From the NCBI GenBank assembly GCA_022711405.1, contig JAKLFC010000007.1:104075-168074 (forward strand): a stretch of DNA of 64,000 nt, read 5' to 3'. The translations under genes and the position numbers were made by a program. The stretch comes from Bacteroidota bacterium. GTDB lineage: Bacteria; Bacteroidota; Bacteroidia; Bacteroidales; JAGONC01. The notes under the pieces were generated by a model, which saw only the letters and a list, made by a program, of their open reading frames with translations, was not told the origin of the DNA and did no database searches. Below, one piece after another: positions 1 through 8,394 of this stretch (position 1 is its first letter; the number at the start of each line of letters is the position of its first letter).

Positions 1-2
1 AT

Positions 3-860
3 GATGTGGTCGTCTTTAACTACCCCAACGGAGACACAGTTGCCCTCAAGATCCAGAATCCGGATTATTATGCGTTGGCCAGGCAGTACAGCAGAAAACG
101 TATCTGGAATGATCCCGTGAATTTTGGCAATGTCCTCTACAGGCCGGTCGACAAGAGAGAGAACTATATCAAGCGATGCATAGGCATACCTGGTGATTCG
201 CTGCGCATCACCGATGGAGTGGTCTATGTGAATGGAAAAGAACTGATTTCTCCCGGGATCAGGCAATATAAATACATTGTGACAACCAATGGTGATCCGA
301 TCAATCCAAGGCGCCTTGAGAAGATGAAAGTCACAGAAGACATTCTCACCGTGGGGAGGAACCAGTATAAGATCACATTGACGGATAAAGCCATGGAAGA
401 AATGAAGGGATTCTCAAACGTGGTCAGTATCGAAAAAGAAGTGGCAGGCAAGGGCATCTGGGCGCCCTATATCTTCCCTTACGACTCTGCATTTAAATGG
501 AACGAGGACAATTTCGGACCGTTGCTCATCCCAAGGAAAGGTGAAACGGTGAAACTCACCCTCTCGAACCTGCCCCTTTACGAACGCATCATCGATATCT
601 TTGAGGATAATGACCTGGAAATTGCCGGTAATAAGATCTACATCAACGGCGAAGAAAAGGACACCTACACCTTCAGGATGAATTATTACTGGATGATGGG
701 AGACAACCGTCATAATTCAGCTGATTCCCGATTCTGGGGTTTTGTTCCTGAAGATCATATCGTCGGTAAGGCAGTCTTTGTCTGGCTCTCTCTCGATAAG
801 AACAAGCCGCTGTTTGGCGGAAAAGTCAGGTGGAATAAACTGTTCCGGACGATCCACTAG
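3..860 (+). CDS. lepB: Signal peptidase I, C-terminal part (5' truncated)
   Basis: This is type I signal peptidase, the inner-membrane Ser/Lys protease that removes signal peptides from exported proteins. The reading frame is open at the left edge, so the membrane anchor and the catalytic serine box lie outside the window. Visible here are the catalytic lysine region 'NYIKRCIGIPGDSL' and the C-terminal box 'MMGDNRHNSADSRFWG', both diagnostic of the S26 family. About 140 residues between these boxes form a long insert, as is usual for Bacteroidota LepB compared with E. coli. The GTG at position 6 is an internal valine codon, not a start. ftsK follows directly on the same strand. Confidence 0.93.
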   Translation, partial: DVVVFNYPNGDTVALKIQNPDYYALARQYSRKRIWNDPVNFGNVLYRPVDKRENYIKRCIGIPGDSLRITDGVVYVNGKELISPGIRQYKYIVTTNGDPINPRRLEKMKVTEDILTVGRNQYKITLTDKAMEEMKGFSNVVSIEKEVAGKGIWAPYIFPYDSAFKWNEDNFGPLLIPRKGETVKLTLSNLPLYERIIDIFEDNDLEIAGNKIYINGEEKDTYTFRMNYYWMMGDNRHNSADSRFWGFVPEDHIVGKAVFVWLSLDKNKPLFGGKVRWNKLFRTIH

Positions 861-885
861 TCATGACCGCATAATCATTGATAGA

Positions 886-3324
886 TTGGCATTAAAAGAG
901 AACCTGTCTAAAAAAAACACCCTGCGTGAAGAGCGACCTGCATCTTCAGGGAAAAGCAGGAAGGTAAAAGCGTCCGTAAAGGCCAAAGGACCCGGATTTT
1001 TTCACAATGAAAAGGTACATCAGGCCATTGGAGTGGTGCTGCTCCTCTTTGCTCTTTTCCTCGCCTTTGCCTTCATCTCCTATTTTTTCTCCTGGGCCAA
1101 GGATGATGCAGTCAGTGATATTTCCTTCAAGCGGGTGATCGGAGATGAGACCATCCAGATCAACAACTGGACAGGCAGGATGGGTGCCGCACTGGCACAC
1201 CAGTTCATTAAGGAATGGTTTGGAGTTGCCTCGTTCCTTTTCATTCTTCTGTTGCTTGCCCCCGGACTTCGCCTTATTTTCAAAGCTTCCCTCCTGCCCG
1301 TAGCCAGGACGGTGATCTATTCCGTCTTTGGTATTCTCTGGATATCCATGGCCATTGGTTTTTTCATGGATCAGCAGGACGAGCTGTATACCATACTGGC
1401 GGGAGCTTTCGGCTACTGGTCTGTCGAATGGTTCAGAGGCCTGATAGGCAATCCCGGGATCATTCTGCTCCTGGTAGGCACTCTTCTTATCTTTTTGATT
1501 GTCGCCATTAATCTCCAGATCAAAAGATTCTTCAGGCTGAGATCCGCCAGGGAAACCATTGAAGCTACTGAAAAACAAACCATTACTGGGCTGCCCGGTG
1601 CTTCTGAAGAAGATGATGATCAGCAGGATCGCCAGGTGAGTTCCCAGCAGGAGTGGGAAAGGTTTCGCGAACCTGAGAAGATATCAGACCCTGATCCTGC
1701 CAAAAACCTGGTGAATACAGCTGTCGAATTTGAGATCCATAAACCCGTCAGGGAAAACGAGCAGGAGGAGGAAACGGATAATGGGGAAATGATCCATTTT
1801 ACGACTGACCAGTCGTACGATCCAACGCTCGACCTGCCCAGATATCAGTTTCCGCCGCTGAACCTGCTCAACGACTACAAGGAGCCCATGACCGGCGTCA
1901 ACAAGGAAGAGCTGGAGGCCAACAAGAACAGGATCGTGGAGACGCTGAACAACTATCTGATCAGCATTGACAAGATCACAGCCACGATCGGGCCGGCAGT
2001 GACCCTCTATGAGATCGTTCCCTCTCCCGGCATACGCATTGCCAAGATCAAGAACCTGGAAGACGATATCGCACTGAGCCTTGCGGCACTCGGTATCAGG
2101 ATCATTGCTCCCCTGCCCGGTAAGGGAACGATCGGTATCGAGGTGCCAAATAAGAATCCGGAAATCGTATCCATCAAATCCATCCTGTCGTCAGAACGGT
2201 TCCAGAACACAAAGTACGCCCTTCCGTTCGGGATCGGCAAGACCATCTCCAACGAAAGCTATATCGCCGATCTGACAAAGATGCCCCATATTTTGATGGC
2301 TGGAGCTACCGGCCAGGGAAAATCGGTCGGACTCAACGCCATCATCACTTCCATACTGTACAAAAAACACCCGGCCCAGGTGAAATTTGTGCTGGTTGAT
2401 CCCAAAAAGGTGGAGCTGACCCTTTTCTCCAAAATCGAACGGCATTTCCTCGCCAAACTACCCGATGTGGAAGATGCCATCATCACCAATACACGGCAGG
2501 TGGTCAGGACACTTAACTCCCTTAACATCGAGATGGACAGCCGGTACGATCTGCTGAAGGACGCACAGGTCCGTAACATTCTGGAATACAACATTAAATT
2601 CATAGACCGTAAACTGAATCCCAACGACGGACACCGTTTTTTACCCTATATCGTGGTGGTGGTGGATGAATTTGCGGATCTGATCATGACAGCCGGTAAA
2701 GAGATCGAGACGCCGCTGACCCGTTTGGCCCAGCTCTCACGTGCCATCGGCATCCACCTGATCCTCGCCACGCAGAGACCCTCTGTCAATATCATCACCG
2801 GTACCATCAAGGCTAATTTCCCGGCCAGGATCGCCTACCGGGTGATCTCAAAGATCGACTCGCGGACCATCCTGGATTCCGGCGGCGCCGATCAGCTGAT
2901 CGGGCGCGGCGACATGCTGCTGAGCACCGGCAATGACCTGGTCAGGCTGCAATGCGCCTTTGTGGATATCGAGGAAGTTGACCGCGTCACTGAATTCATA
3001 GGCTCACAACGCGGTTATCCCGACGCATTCTATCTGCCTGAATACCTGGATGAAGAAGATGAAGCCAACAAGGATTTCGATCCATCCGAACGCGATGAGC
3101 TTTTTGAAGATGCTGCCAGGGTAGTCGTCGTGCACCAGCATGGATCCACCTCCCTTTTGCAGCGGAAGCTCAAACTGGGCTATAACCGCGCGGGAAGGAT
3201 CATCGACCAGCTGGAGGCTGCCGGAATCGTGGGCCCCTTCGAAGGTAGCAAGGCCAGGGAAGTGAAGGTAAAAAACGAAATCGCTTTGGAACAATTATTG
3301 AAGGACCTGCGCGATAATCTTTAA
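886..3324 (+). CDS. ftsK: DNA translocase FtsK
   Basis: FtsK is a septum-anchored ATPase that pumps chromosome ends during division. The N-terminal third holds about four hydrophobic segments (for example 'VVLLLFALFLAFAFISYFF' and 'IILLLVGTLLIFLIVAI'). An acidic linker follows, then the motor with Walker A 'GATGQGKS' and Walker B 'YIVVVVDEFADLIM'. The C-terminus is a winged-helix gamma domain ('LLQRKLKLGYNRAGRIIDQL'), which reads KOPS-like sites in the family. The start is uncertain. The frame runs back into lepB and has no ATG before the first membrane segment. An ATG at 863 in another frame stops after three codons. TTG at 886 is the first plausible start after lepB and gives about 812 residues, a normal length. 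Confidence 0.93.
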   Translation: MALKENLSKKNTLREERPASSGKSRKVKASVKAKGPGFFHNEKVHQAIGVVLLLFALFLAFAFISYFFSWAKDDAVSDISFKRVIGDETIQINNWTGRMGAALAHQFIKEWFGVASFLFILLLLAPGLRLIFKASLLPVARTVIYSVFGILWISMAIGFFMDQQDELYTILAGAFGYWSVEWFRGLIGNPGIILLLVGTLLIFLIVAINLQIKRFFRLRSARETIEATEKQTITGLPGASEEDDDQQDRQVSSQQEWERFREPEKISDPDPAKNLVNTAVEFEIHKPVRENEQEEETDNGEMIHFTTDQSYDPTLDLPRYQFPPLNLLNDYKEPMTGVNKEELEANKNRIVETLNNYLISIDKITATIGPAVTLYEIVPSPGIRIAKIKNLEDDIALSLAALGIRIIAPLPGKGTIGIEVPNKNPEIVSIKSILSSERFQNTKYALPFGIGKTISNESYIADLTKMPHILMAGATGQGKSVGLNAIITSILYKKHPAQVKFVLVDPKKVELTLFSKIERHFLAKLPDVEDAIITNTRQVVRTLNSLNIEMDSRYDLLKDAQVRNILEYNIKFIDRKLNPNDGHRFLPYIVVVVDEFADLIMTAGKEIETPLTRLAQLSRAIGIHLILATQRPSVNIITGTIKANFPARIAYRVISKIDSRTILDSGGADQLIGRGDMLLSTGNDLVRLQCAFVDIEEVDRVTEFIGSQRGYPDAFYLPEYLDEEDEANKDFDPSERDELFEDAARVVVVHQHGSTSLLQRKLKLGYNRAGRIIDQLEAAGIVGPFEGSKAREVKVKNEIALEQLLKDLRDNL

Positions 3325-3335
3325 ACAAAGCAATC

Positions 3336-3974
3336 ATGATACGGATCATCGCTGTTCTTCTTCCGCTTTCCATCGCTTTCCTGCACGCACCTGCCCAGGA
3401 TCCGGGAGCAGATAAAATACTCAAGTCACTCCAGGAAAAGACCCGCACGTACCAGACCATTCAGGCCGAATTTACCTATTCGGTCAGCCAACCTGCCGAA
3501 GAACAACATGAGTCCCTCAGCGGCATCCTTTATATCAAAGGCGACAGCTACCGGCTTTCCCTCGCCGGACAACTGGTTGTCTGCGACGGAGAAACATCCT
3601 GGACGTACTTTGAAAATGTACGTGAGATCCAGATCAATTCAGTGGAAGAAGAGGATGAATCCTTTTCGCCATCAAAGATCTTCTCTTCCGTATTCCAGGA
3701 TTATACTTCGCATCTTTCAGGCGAATATGAGAAGTATGATAGGATCCTACATAAAATTGAACTCACACCCCAAAAGAGCAAATCATTTTCCCGGATCACT
3801 CTCGGGATCGACACGTCAGCGATGGAGATCGTTGATTTTGAAGTTACCGATAAGAGCGGCAACCGTTATTCCTATCATATCAACAGGTTCAGCACCAATC
3901 TCCCGCTGGGTGATGATAAGTTCACCTTCAATGTCAATGCATTCCCTGATGCAGAGATCATCGACATGAGGTGA
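3336..3974 (+). CDS. lolA: LolA-like outer membrane lipoprotein carrier protein
   Basis: This is a periplasmic protein of the LolA/LolB fold, which in the family ferries lipoproteins from the inner to the outer membrane. It has a signal peptide ('MIRIIAVLLPLSIAFLHAPAQ') and 212 residues. Early features include 'ILKSLQEKTRTYQTIQAEFTY', the typical LolA N-terminal strand-helix, then 'GILYIKGDSYRLSL' and 'VVCDGETSWTYFENVREIQI'. The gene starts 11 bases after ftsK, so it is probably co-transcribed with it; ftsK-lolA adjacency is common in Bacteroidota. Sequence identity within this family is low, so assignment to LolA rather than another LolA-fold carrier rests on N-terminal pattern, length and context. 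Confidence 0.8.
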   Translation: MIRIIAVLLPLSIAFLHAPAQDPGADKILKSLQEKTRTYQTIQAEFTYSVSQPAEEQHESLSGILYIKGDSYRLSLAGQLVVCDGETSWTYFENVREIQINSVEEEDESFSPSKIFSSVFQDYTSHLSGEYEKYDRILHKIELTPQKSKSFSRITLGIDTSAMEIVDFEVTDKSGNRYSYHINRFSTNLPLGDDKFTFNVNAFPDAEIIDMR

Positions 3975-3981
3975 TCCCTGT

Positions 3982-5565
3982 TCATTTGACCTTCACCAGT
4001 TTGTAATTGTCGAATCTGAAAATGTTCATGTATTCATTTTCCCATCCTCCGTCGCCCTGCTGATAAAAGTCAAAGTCCAGCTGCAGCCCCTCATAGGAAA
4101 GATACCTCAGGCAGCGGGTAAATTCAGGACCGAACTGCATCAGGGCTCTGAGAAAATAATAGGTGATGTCATACCCTTCATAGGCATGTTTTTCAGGTAC
4201 CGGTTCACCCTCGTACTGGTAACGGTAACGGATAATGAACTGTTTGACCTTTGGATCAGTATAATCCACAAATTCAGGCGAGAAAAGGTGAAGCTTCAAC
4301 TTCATGGCATAGTCAATGTCCATCTCATAATCCATCCATTGAGGCATTCCAATCATCGTGATCTTATAATCTGAAGCCAGGCCGTATAGATTCGACATGA
4401 CACTGGCGACAAATGCCCTTTGTGTTGAGACACATAACAGAATATTGTCGTTTTGGGTGGATAGTTTTTCCCTGAGACCCGAAATACCATCCTGGTAATA
4501 GAGCCATTCTGTCACCCGCCGGGCAGCAGCAAGGCTGTCGGTTGCACCGGCATCGGGTTGTAATTCACGGTACATCCGGGCAAGGAGGTTTTCCTTCAGA
4601 AATGCAAGGGTATCCTGGTCCCTGGTCTTATTGTGCATTACCAGAAAATAATTTGCATCAGGATAAGTGGTCGCCAGGTAATCCACCATGGTGGAAAGCT
4701 GACCGTAAAAGGAAGGTTGAACCTTAAATACCCATGGGTTGTCAAAGATCACATCGCTCCGCTTTGAGAATGGATTTACAATGGGTATATGGTGCTTTCC
4801 CGCAAAATCGGCAGCAATTTCGAAAGGAACTTTGAATACGGGTCCGATGATCAGGTTCATCTTGCCAAAATCCTCCCCTTCAATGATTTTCCTTACATCC
4901 GTGACATCTTCAGCGACATCATAAATGTACAGTTTAACGTTCAATCCTGTCTGCATGAGGGAATCCAGTGCAATCCGTGCCCCTTCATAGAACTGGATGA
5001 ATTTGAATGCCCTGAAGGCAGACGGCTCCACCGCAGAAAGAGTATCGTCTGTAACGATAGTGCCCGATTCTTCCAGAAAGAGCGGTAACAGCATGGCAAC
5101 CCGGAAATATTCTCCCTTATAGGTGTAGTTGTCGCAGCGCCTGTCGTTGATCACTTCGGCGGGGATCTCTTTCTCAGCGATGACAGGCTCATCCTTGACC
5201 CTTGACTGAATGACCAGCGTTCCGGACGAAACACTGGCAAACTGGCGCGGATCCTTCACAGGAATCTTGATGGTCTGGCCTTTTTTAAGCCCATCCTTCA
5301 ACACCGGATTGATCAGCAGCAGCTCGTTTATGGTGACATTGTACTGTTTTGAAAGGCCATAGAGCGTCTCTTTTTTCTGGACCAGGTGATTCCGGTAATG
5401 GATGAGTGTGTCCTTTTCGATCGTCACCGCAGTTTTCTTCAGGGGTTCCTGGATTGCACAACCATACTCCGTGGCTGTCAGGTCAGGTTGATTTGATTGA
5501 TGGGCCATGGCTGTCCCGGAAAGCAGTCCGGTCAGCAGCACCAGCATGCAAAAATACATTTTCAT
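3982..5565 (-). CDS. LysM domain plus type 1 periplasmic-binding fold protein
   Basis: The protein has 527 residues. A signal peptide ('MKMYFCMLVLLTGLLSGTAMA') is followed by a LysM peptidoglycan-binding domain at about residues 55-105 ('YRNHLVQKKETLYGLSKQYN', 'INPVLKDGLKKGQTIKIP'). From about residue 150 to the end is a domain like the leucine/isoleucine/valine-binding proteins of ABC transporters ('YFRVAMLLPLFLEES', 'FYEGARIALDSL', 'NLIIGPVFKVPFEIAADFAG', 'HAYEGYDITYYFLRAL'). No permease genes are adjacent, so transport is doubtful; a wall-associated ligand sensor or scaffold is more likely (inference). It begins 16 bases after guaA at the end of the minus-strand operon and converges on lolA. 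Confidence 0.82.
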   Translation of the reverse strand: MKMYFCMLVLLTGLLSGTAMAHQSNQPDLTATEYGCAIQEPLKKTAVTIEKDTLIHYRNHLVQKKETLYGLSKQYNVTINELLLINPVLKDGLKKGQTIKIPVKDPRQFASVSSGTLVIQSRVKDEPVIAEKEIPAEVINDRRCDNYTYKGEYFRVAMLLPLFLEESGTIVTDDTLSAVEPSAFRAFKFIQFYEGARIALDSLMQTGLNVKLYIYDVAEDVTDVRKIIEGEDFGKMNLIIGPVFKVPFEIAADFAGKHHIPIVNPFSKRSDVIFDNPWVFKVQPSFYGQLSTMVDYLATTYPDANYFLVMHNKTRDQDTLAFLKENLLARMYRELQPDAGATDSLAAARRVTEWLYYQDGISGLREKLSTQNDNILLCVSTQRAFVASVMSNLYGLASDYKITMIGMPQWMDYEMDIDYAMKLKLHLFSPEFVDYTDPKVKQFIIRYRYQYEGEPVPEKHAYEGYDITYYFLRALMQFGPEFTRCLRYLSYEGLQLDFDFYQQGDGGWENEYMNIFRFDNYKLVKVK

Positions 5566-5581
5566 TTTTCAGGCAGCTTCA

Positions 5582-7111
5582 TTATTCCCATTCGATGGTG
5601 GCCGGTGGTTTTGAACTGATATCATATACGACCCTGTTGACACCTCTTACATTATTGATTATTTTATTGGAGATCATGCCAAGAAAATCATAGGGAAGCT
5701 GTACCCAGTCGGCTGTCATTCCGTCGGTGGAGGTCACAGCCCTGAGGACGACCACATTTTCATAGGTGCGTTCGTCACCCATGACTCCGACAGAACTCAC
5801 CGGAAGAAGTATGGCAGCCGCCTGCCAGATCTTCTCATAAAGTCCGTTCTGTTTCAGACCTTCCACGAAAAGATGATCCACTTCCTGCAGTATCCTGACC
5901 TTTCTGGGGGTGACCTCTCCTACGATCCGGATCCCAAGACCCGGGCCCGGAAAAGGATGCCGGCCCAAAAGCTCCGGATCAACGCCCAGTGTCAGGCCTA
6001 CTTTTCTGACCTCATCTTTGAAAAGGCTATTCAACGGTTCAACCACTTTTAGTTTCATGAAGTCAGGAAGCCCGCCCACGTTGTGATGGGATTTGATGGT
6101 GGCCGAAGGTCCTTTGACCGATTTGGATTCGATCACATCAGGATAAATCGTGCCTTGTGCTAACCATTTGACATTCAATATTTTATGAGCTTCTTCATCA
6201 AAGATCTCAATGAATGTCCTGCCAATGATCTTTCTTTTTTTCTCAGGATCGGAGACACCCTTCAAGGCATCCAGAAACCGGTCGCCCGCATCTACGCCCC
6301 TGACATTCAAACCATAATTCCTGTAGGAATGAAGGACGGTGGTAAATTCCTTTTTCCTGAGCATGCCATTGTCCACAAAAATACAATGAAGGTTCCTGCC
6401 AATGGCTTTATGGAGCAGGAGGCCCGCCACTGTTGAGTCGACGCCGCCCGAGAGTCCCAGAACCACTTTATCCTGTCCAAGTTTCTGTTTCATGTCCAGC
6501 ACCGTGGTCTCCACAAACGAATCAGGTGTCCAGGACGGATGACAGCCACAGATGGTCACCACAAAATTTTCCAGGAGCCGCATTCCCTCGGTCGTATGAT
6601 ACACCTCAGGGTGGAACTGGATCCCGAAGGTTTCCTCTCCTTCAACGCGAAAACCGGCGATCGGAACGTCAGAGGTGCTGGCAATGGGAATGAATGCAGC
6701 GGGAAGCTGCAAAATAGTATCGCCGTGTGACATCCAAACCTGTGAGCCGGCCTGTATATTTTTCATCAACGGGTTGACCGTATCGATATAAGCCAGATGG
6801 GCACGGCCATATTCACGGTGCGACGACGGCATCACATTGCCTCCTTCGGTGAAAGCAAGGTACTGAGCACCGTAGCATACACCCAGAACAGGTACTTTCC
6901 GGCGGATCGCCGAAAGATCCGGTGAAGGAGCATTACCGTCCCTGACCGAAAACGGACTTCCGGAGAGAATGACGCCCTTTATATGAGCATCCATTGCCGG
7001 ATAGGTATGGTAAGGATGGATTTCACAGTATACACTGAGCTCTCTTACCCTTCTGGCAATCAATTGGGTATATTGTGAACCAAAATCCAGGATCAGGATC
7101 ATTTCTTGCAT
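5582..7111 (-). CDS. guaA: GMP synthase (glutamine-hydrolysing)
   Basis: GuaA converts XMP to GMP using ATP and glutamine, the last step of guanine nucleotide synthesis, in the cytoplasm. The N-terminal class I glutamine amidotransferase domain has the nucleophile cysteine in '[13 protein letters not shown]' and the His-Glu pair in '[11 protein letters not shown]'. The ATP-pyrophosphatase domain has the P-loop '[12 protein letters not shown]'. The C-terminal dimerisation domain holds '[17 protein letters not shown]' and ends 'ATIEWE', the conserved GuaA terminus. The 509 residues are full length. It sits between the metallophosphoesterase gene (16 bases upstream) and the LysM gene (16 bases downstream), so one transcript is likely. 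Confidence 0.98.
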   Translation of the reverse strand: MQEMILILDFGSQYTQLIARRVRELSVYCEIHPYHTYPAMDAHIKGVILSGSPFSVRDGNAPSPDLSAIRRKVPVLGVCYGAQYLAFTEGGNVMPSSHREYGRAHLAYIDTVNPLMKNIQAGSQVWMSHGDTILQLPAAFIPIASTSDVPIAGFRVEGEETFGIQFHPEVYHTTEGMRLLENFVVTICGCHPSWTPDSFVETTVLDMKQKLGQDKVVLGLSGGVDSTVAGLLLHKAIGRNLHCIFVDNGMLRKKEFTTVLHSYRNYGLNVRGVDAGDRFLDALKGVSDPEKKRKIIGRTFIEIFDEEAHKILNVKWLAQGTIYPDVIESKSVKGPSATIKSHHNVGGLPDFMKLKVVEPLNSLFKDEVRKVGLTLGVDPELLGRHPFPGPGLGIRIVGEVTPRKVRILQEVDHLFVEGLKQNGLYEKIWQAAAILLPVSSVGVMGDERTYENVVVLRAVTSTDGMTADWVQLPYDFLGMISNKIINNVRGVNRVVYDISSKPPATIEWE

Positions 7112-7127
7112 CGGACAAAGATAAAAC

Positions 7128-7988
7128 TTAAAGTAACACCCTGACGGCTTCAGCGGGTCTTTCCGGATCGAATTTAATCACAGCCAGTTCCGGACCATCC
7201 CACGAAGCATTGAAAGCGAGTGTCCGGCCAAGCTGATGACTCCATTGACCTGTCAGGCGCGACGATTCATGAATATGCCCATGCAGGGTGACCACTGGCT
7301 GCTGTTCCTGAATGAACTCTCTGATAGCGATGCTGCCCACATGGACATCCAGCGGTAGATGATCAACCTCAATTCCATCCAATGCGGCACGGTCCAGATG
7401 CGTGTTGTAGGGCGGCGAATGAAACAGGCATATCAATTTCTCCTTGTCCAGGTCGGCGGTCATCTGTTTCAGGTGCTTCCGGATGGTACTGTGTTCTGCA
7501 TCCCTTGTGTCGCCCCAGGTCCGAAACCCTTCTTCGGGCGGAATGCAACCAGGATCCACATATTTGGAAACATCGTAGCGCTCCCAGTCCTTTAACTGAA
7601 ACGGACTCGGCGGGATGTAGGAATATCCCATCACGGTGTAACCGCCAAAAGGGAGCGACCTCATGTGTATATAGGACCAGAGCATCATTTCATGCCCCAT
7701 GATAAAGTGCTCCTCCTCTGACCTTGGATCATCGTTACCCATGATAAGAAAGACCGGTGGATAATGCCTACCCAGGTGGGATCGAAGCTGATCAAAGCGC
7801 AGAAAAAGATAATTGAGGATAAAATGGTCGATCACCTCACCCTGGAACCGCTGGGGGCGCAGGCGGTGTGGCAGAAGGTCCCCACCCAGGAAAACAGCTT
7901 CCGGAGGTTCCTCGCTGATGAGCTCAAAGAATTTCTCATAGCGGTCAATGTGCCCATGAAGGTCCGATACAAAAAAACAGAGGGCCAT
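7128..7988 (-). CDS. Calcineurin-like metallophosphoesterase
   Basis: This is a cytoplasmic two-metal phosphoesterase of unknown substrate. The full motif set is present: 'SDLHGH' near the N-terminus, 'GGDLL', 'GNDDP', '[10 protein letters not shown]' and 'HGHIHES'. The start was set at 7988 ('[13 protein letters not shown]') instead of the longer frame to 8039, because that start is four bases beyond the stop of the upstream nucleotidyltransferase gene and puts the first metal motif at the usual place. The length is 286 residues. It lies in the operon between the nucleotidyltransferase and guaA genes; coupling to nucleotide metabolism is possible but not shown. Confidence 0.88.
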   Translation of the reverse strand: MALCFFVSDLHGHIDRYEKFFELISEEPPEAVFLGGDLLPHRLRPQRFQGEVIDHFILNYLFLRFDQLRSHLGRHYPPVFLIMGNDDPRSEEEHFIMGHEMMLWSYIHMRSLPFGGYTVMGYSYIPPSPFQLKDWERYDVSKYVDPGCIPPEEGFRTWGDTRDAEHSTIRKHLKQMTADLDKEKLICLFHSPPYNTHLDRAALDGIEVDHLPLDVHVGSIAIREFIQEQQPVVTLHGHIHESSRLTGQWSHQLGRTLAFNASWDGPELAVIKFDPERPAEAVRVLL

Positions 7989-7992
7989 AGGA

Positions 7993-8394
7993 TCATCCTT
8001 TCCGTATTCGCAGTGCCCGGGCCGGGTCATCCACTGCATTGATCTTCACGGCAAAGCTTGTCTTTTCCCTGACATCCTGATCCGTGATCAGGTGCAGATC
8101 GATCAGTCCAACGCCAGTCCGCTGCCCCGTCAAAAAATGGTTGAACTCATCCAGGCAATAACTCCACCCCTCGATCCAGGATTTCAGCTTTTCAATTTTG
8201 TCCAAATTATCTTCCACATGGATCATCAGGTCGATATCGCTTCCCCAGCCGGCTGTTGCGTTTTTGGTACTCCCAAGCACATACACGGCTTTGACGCCAA
8301 ACCGGTCCAAATCCATCTTATCCGCGATGAGCTGCGCCATCCTCAGTCTCCACTGCCAGGGTTGCTCAGATTCAATAGGTAAGTTTTGCTTCAT
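7993..8394 (-). CDS. Small MNT-type nucleotidyltransferase
   Basis: This 133-residue protein has the polymerase-beta-like minimal nucleotidyltransferase signature: 'VLGSTKNATAGWGSDIDLMI' combines the G-S loop and the D-x-D metal site, with a third acidic residue expected in 'GLIDLHLI'. Proteins of this family move NMP groups to proteins, drugs or tRNA, or act as toxin-antitoxin partners. No HEPN partner is visible next to it, so a MNT/HEPN pair is not supported. The start overlaps the end of the M23 peptidase gene by 23 bases and the stop lies 4 bases before the metallophosphoesterase start, which implies translational coupling. Function is unknown. Confidence 0.82.
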   Translation of the reverse strand: MKQNLPIESEQPWQWRLRMAQLIADKMDLDRFGVKAVYVLGSTKNATAGWGSDIDLMIHVEDNLDKIEKLKSWIEGWSYCLDEFNHFLTGQRTGVGLIDLHLITDQDVREKTSFAVKINAVDDPARALRIRKG

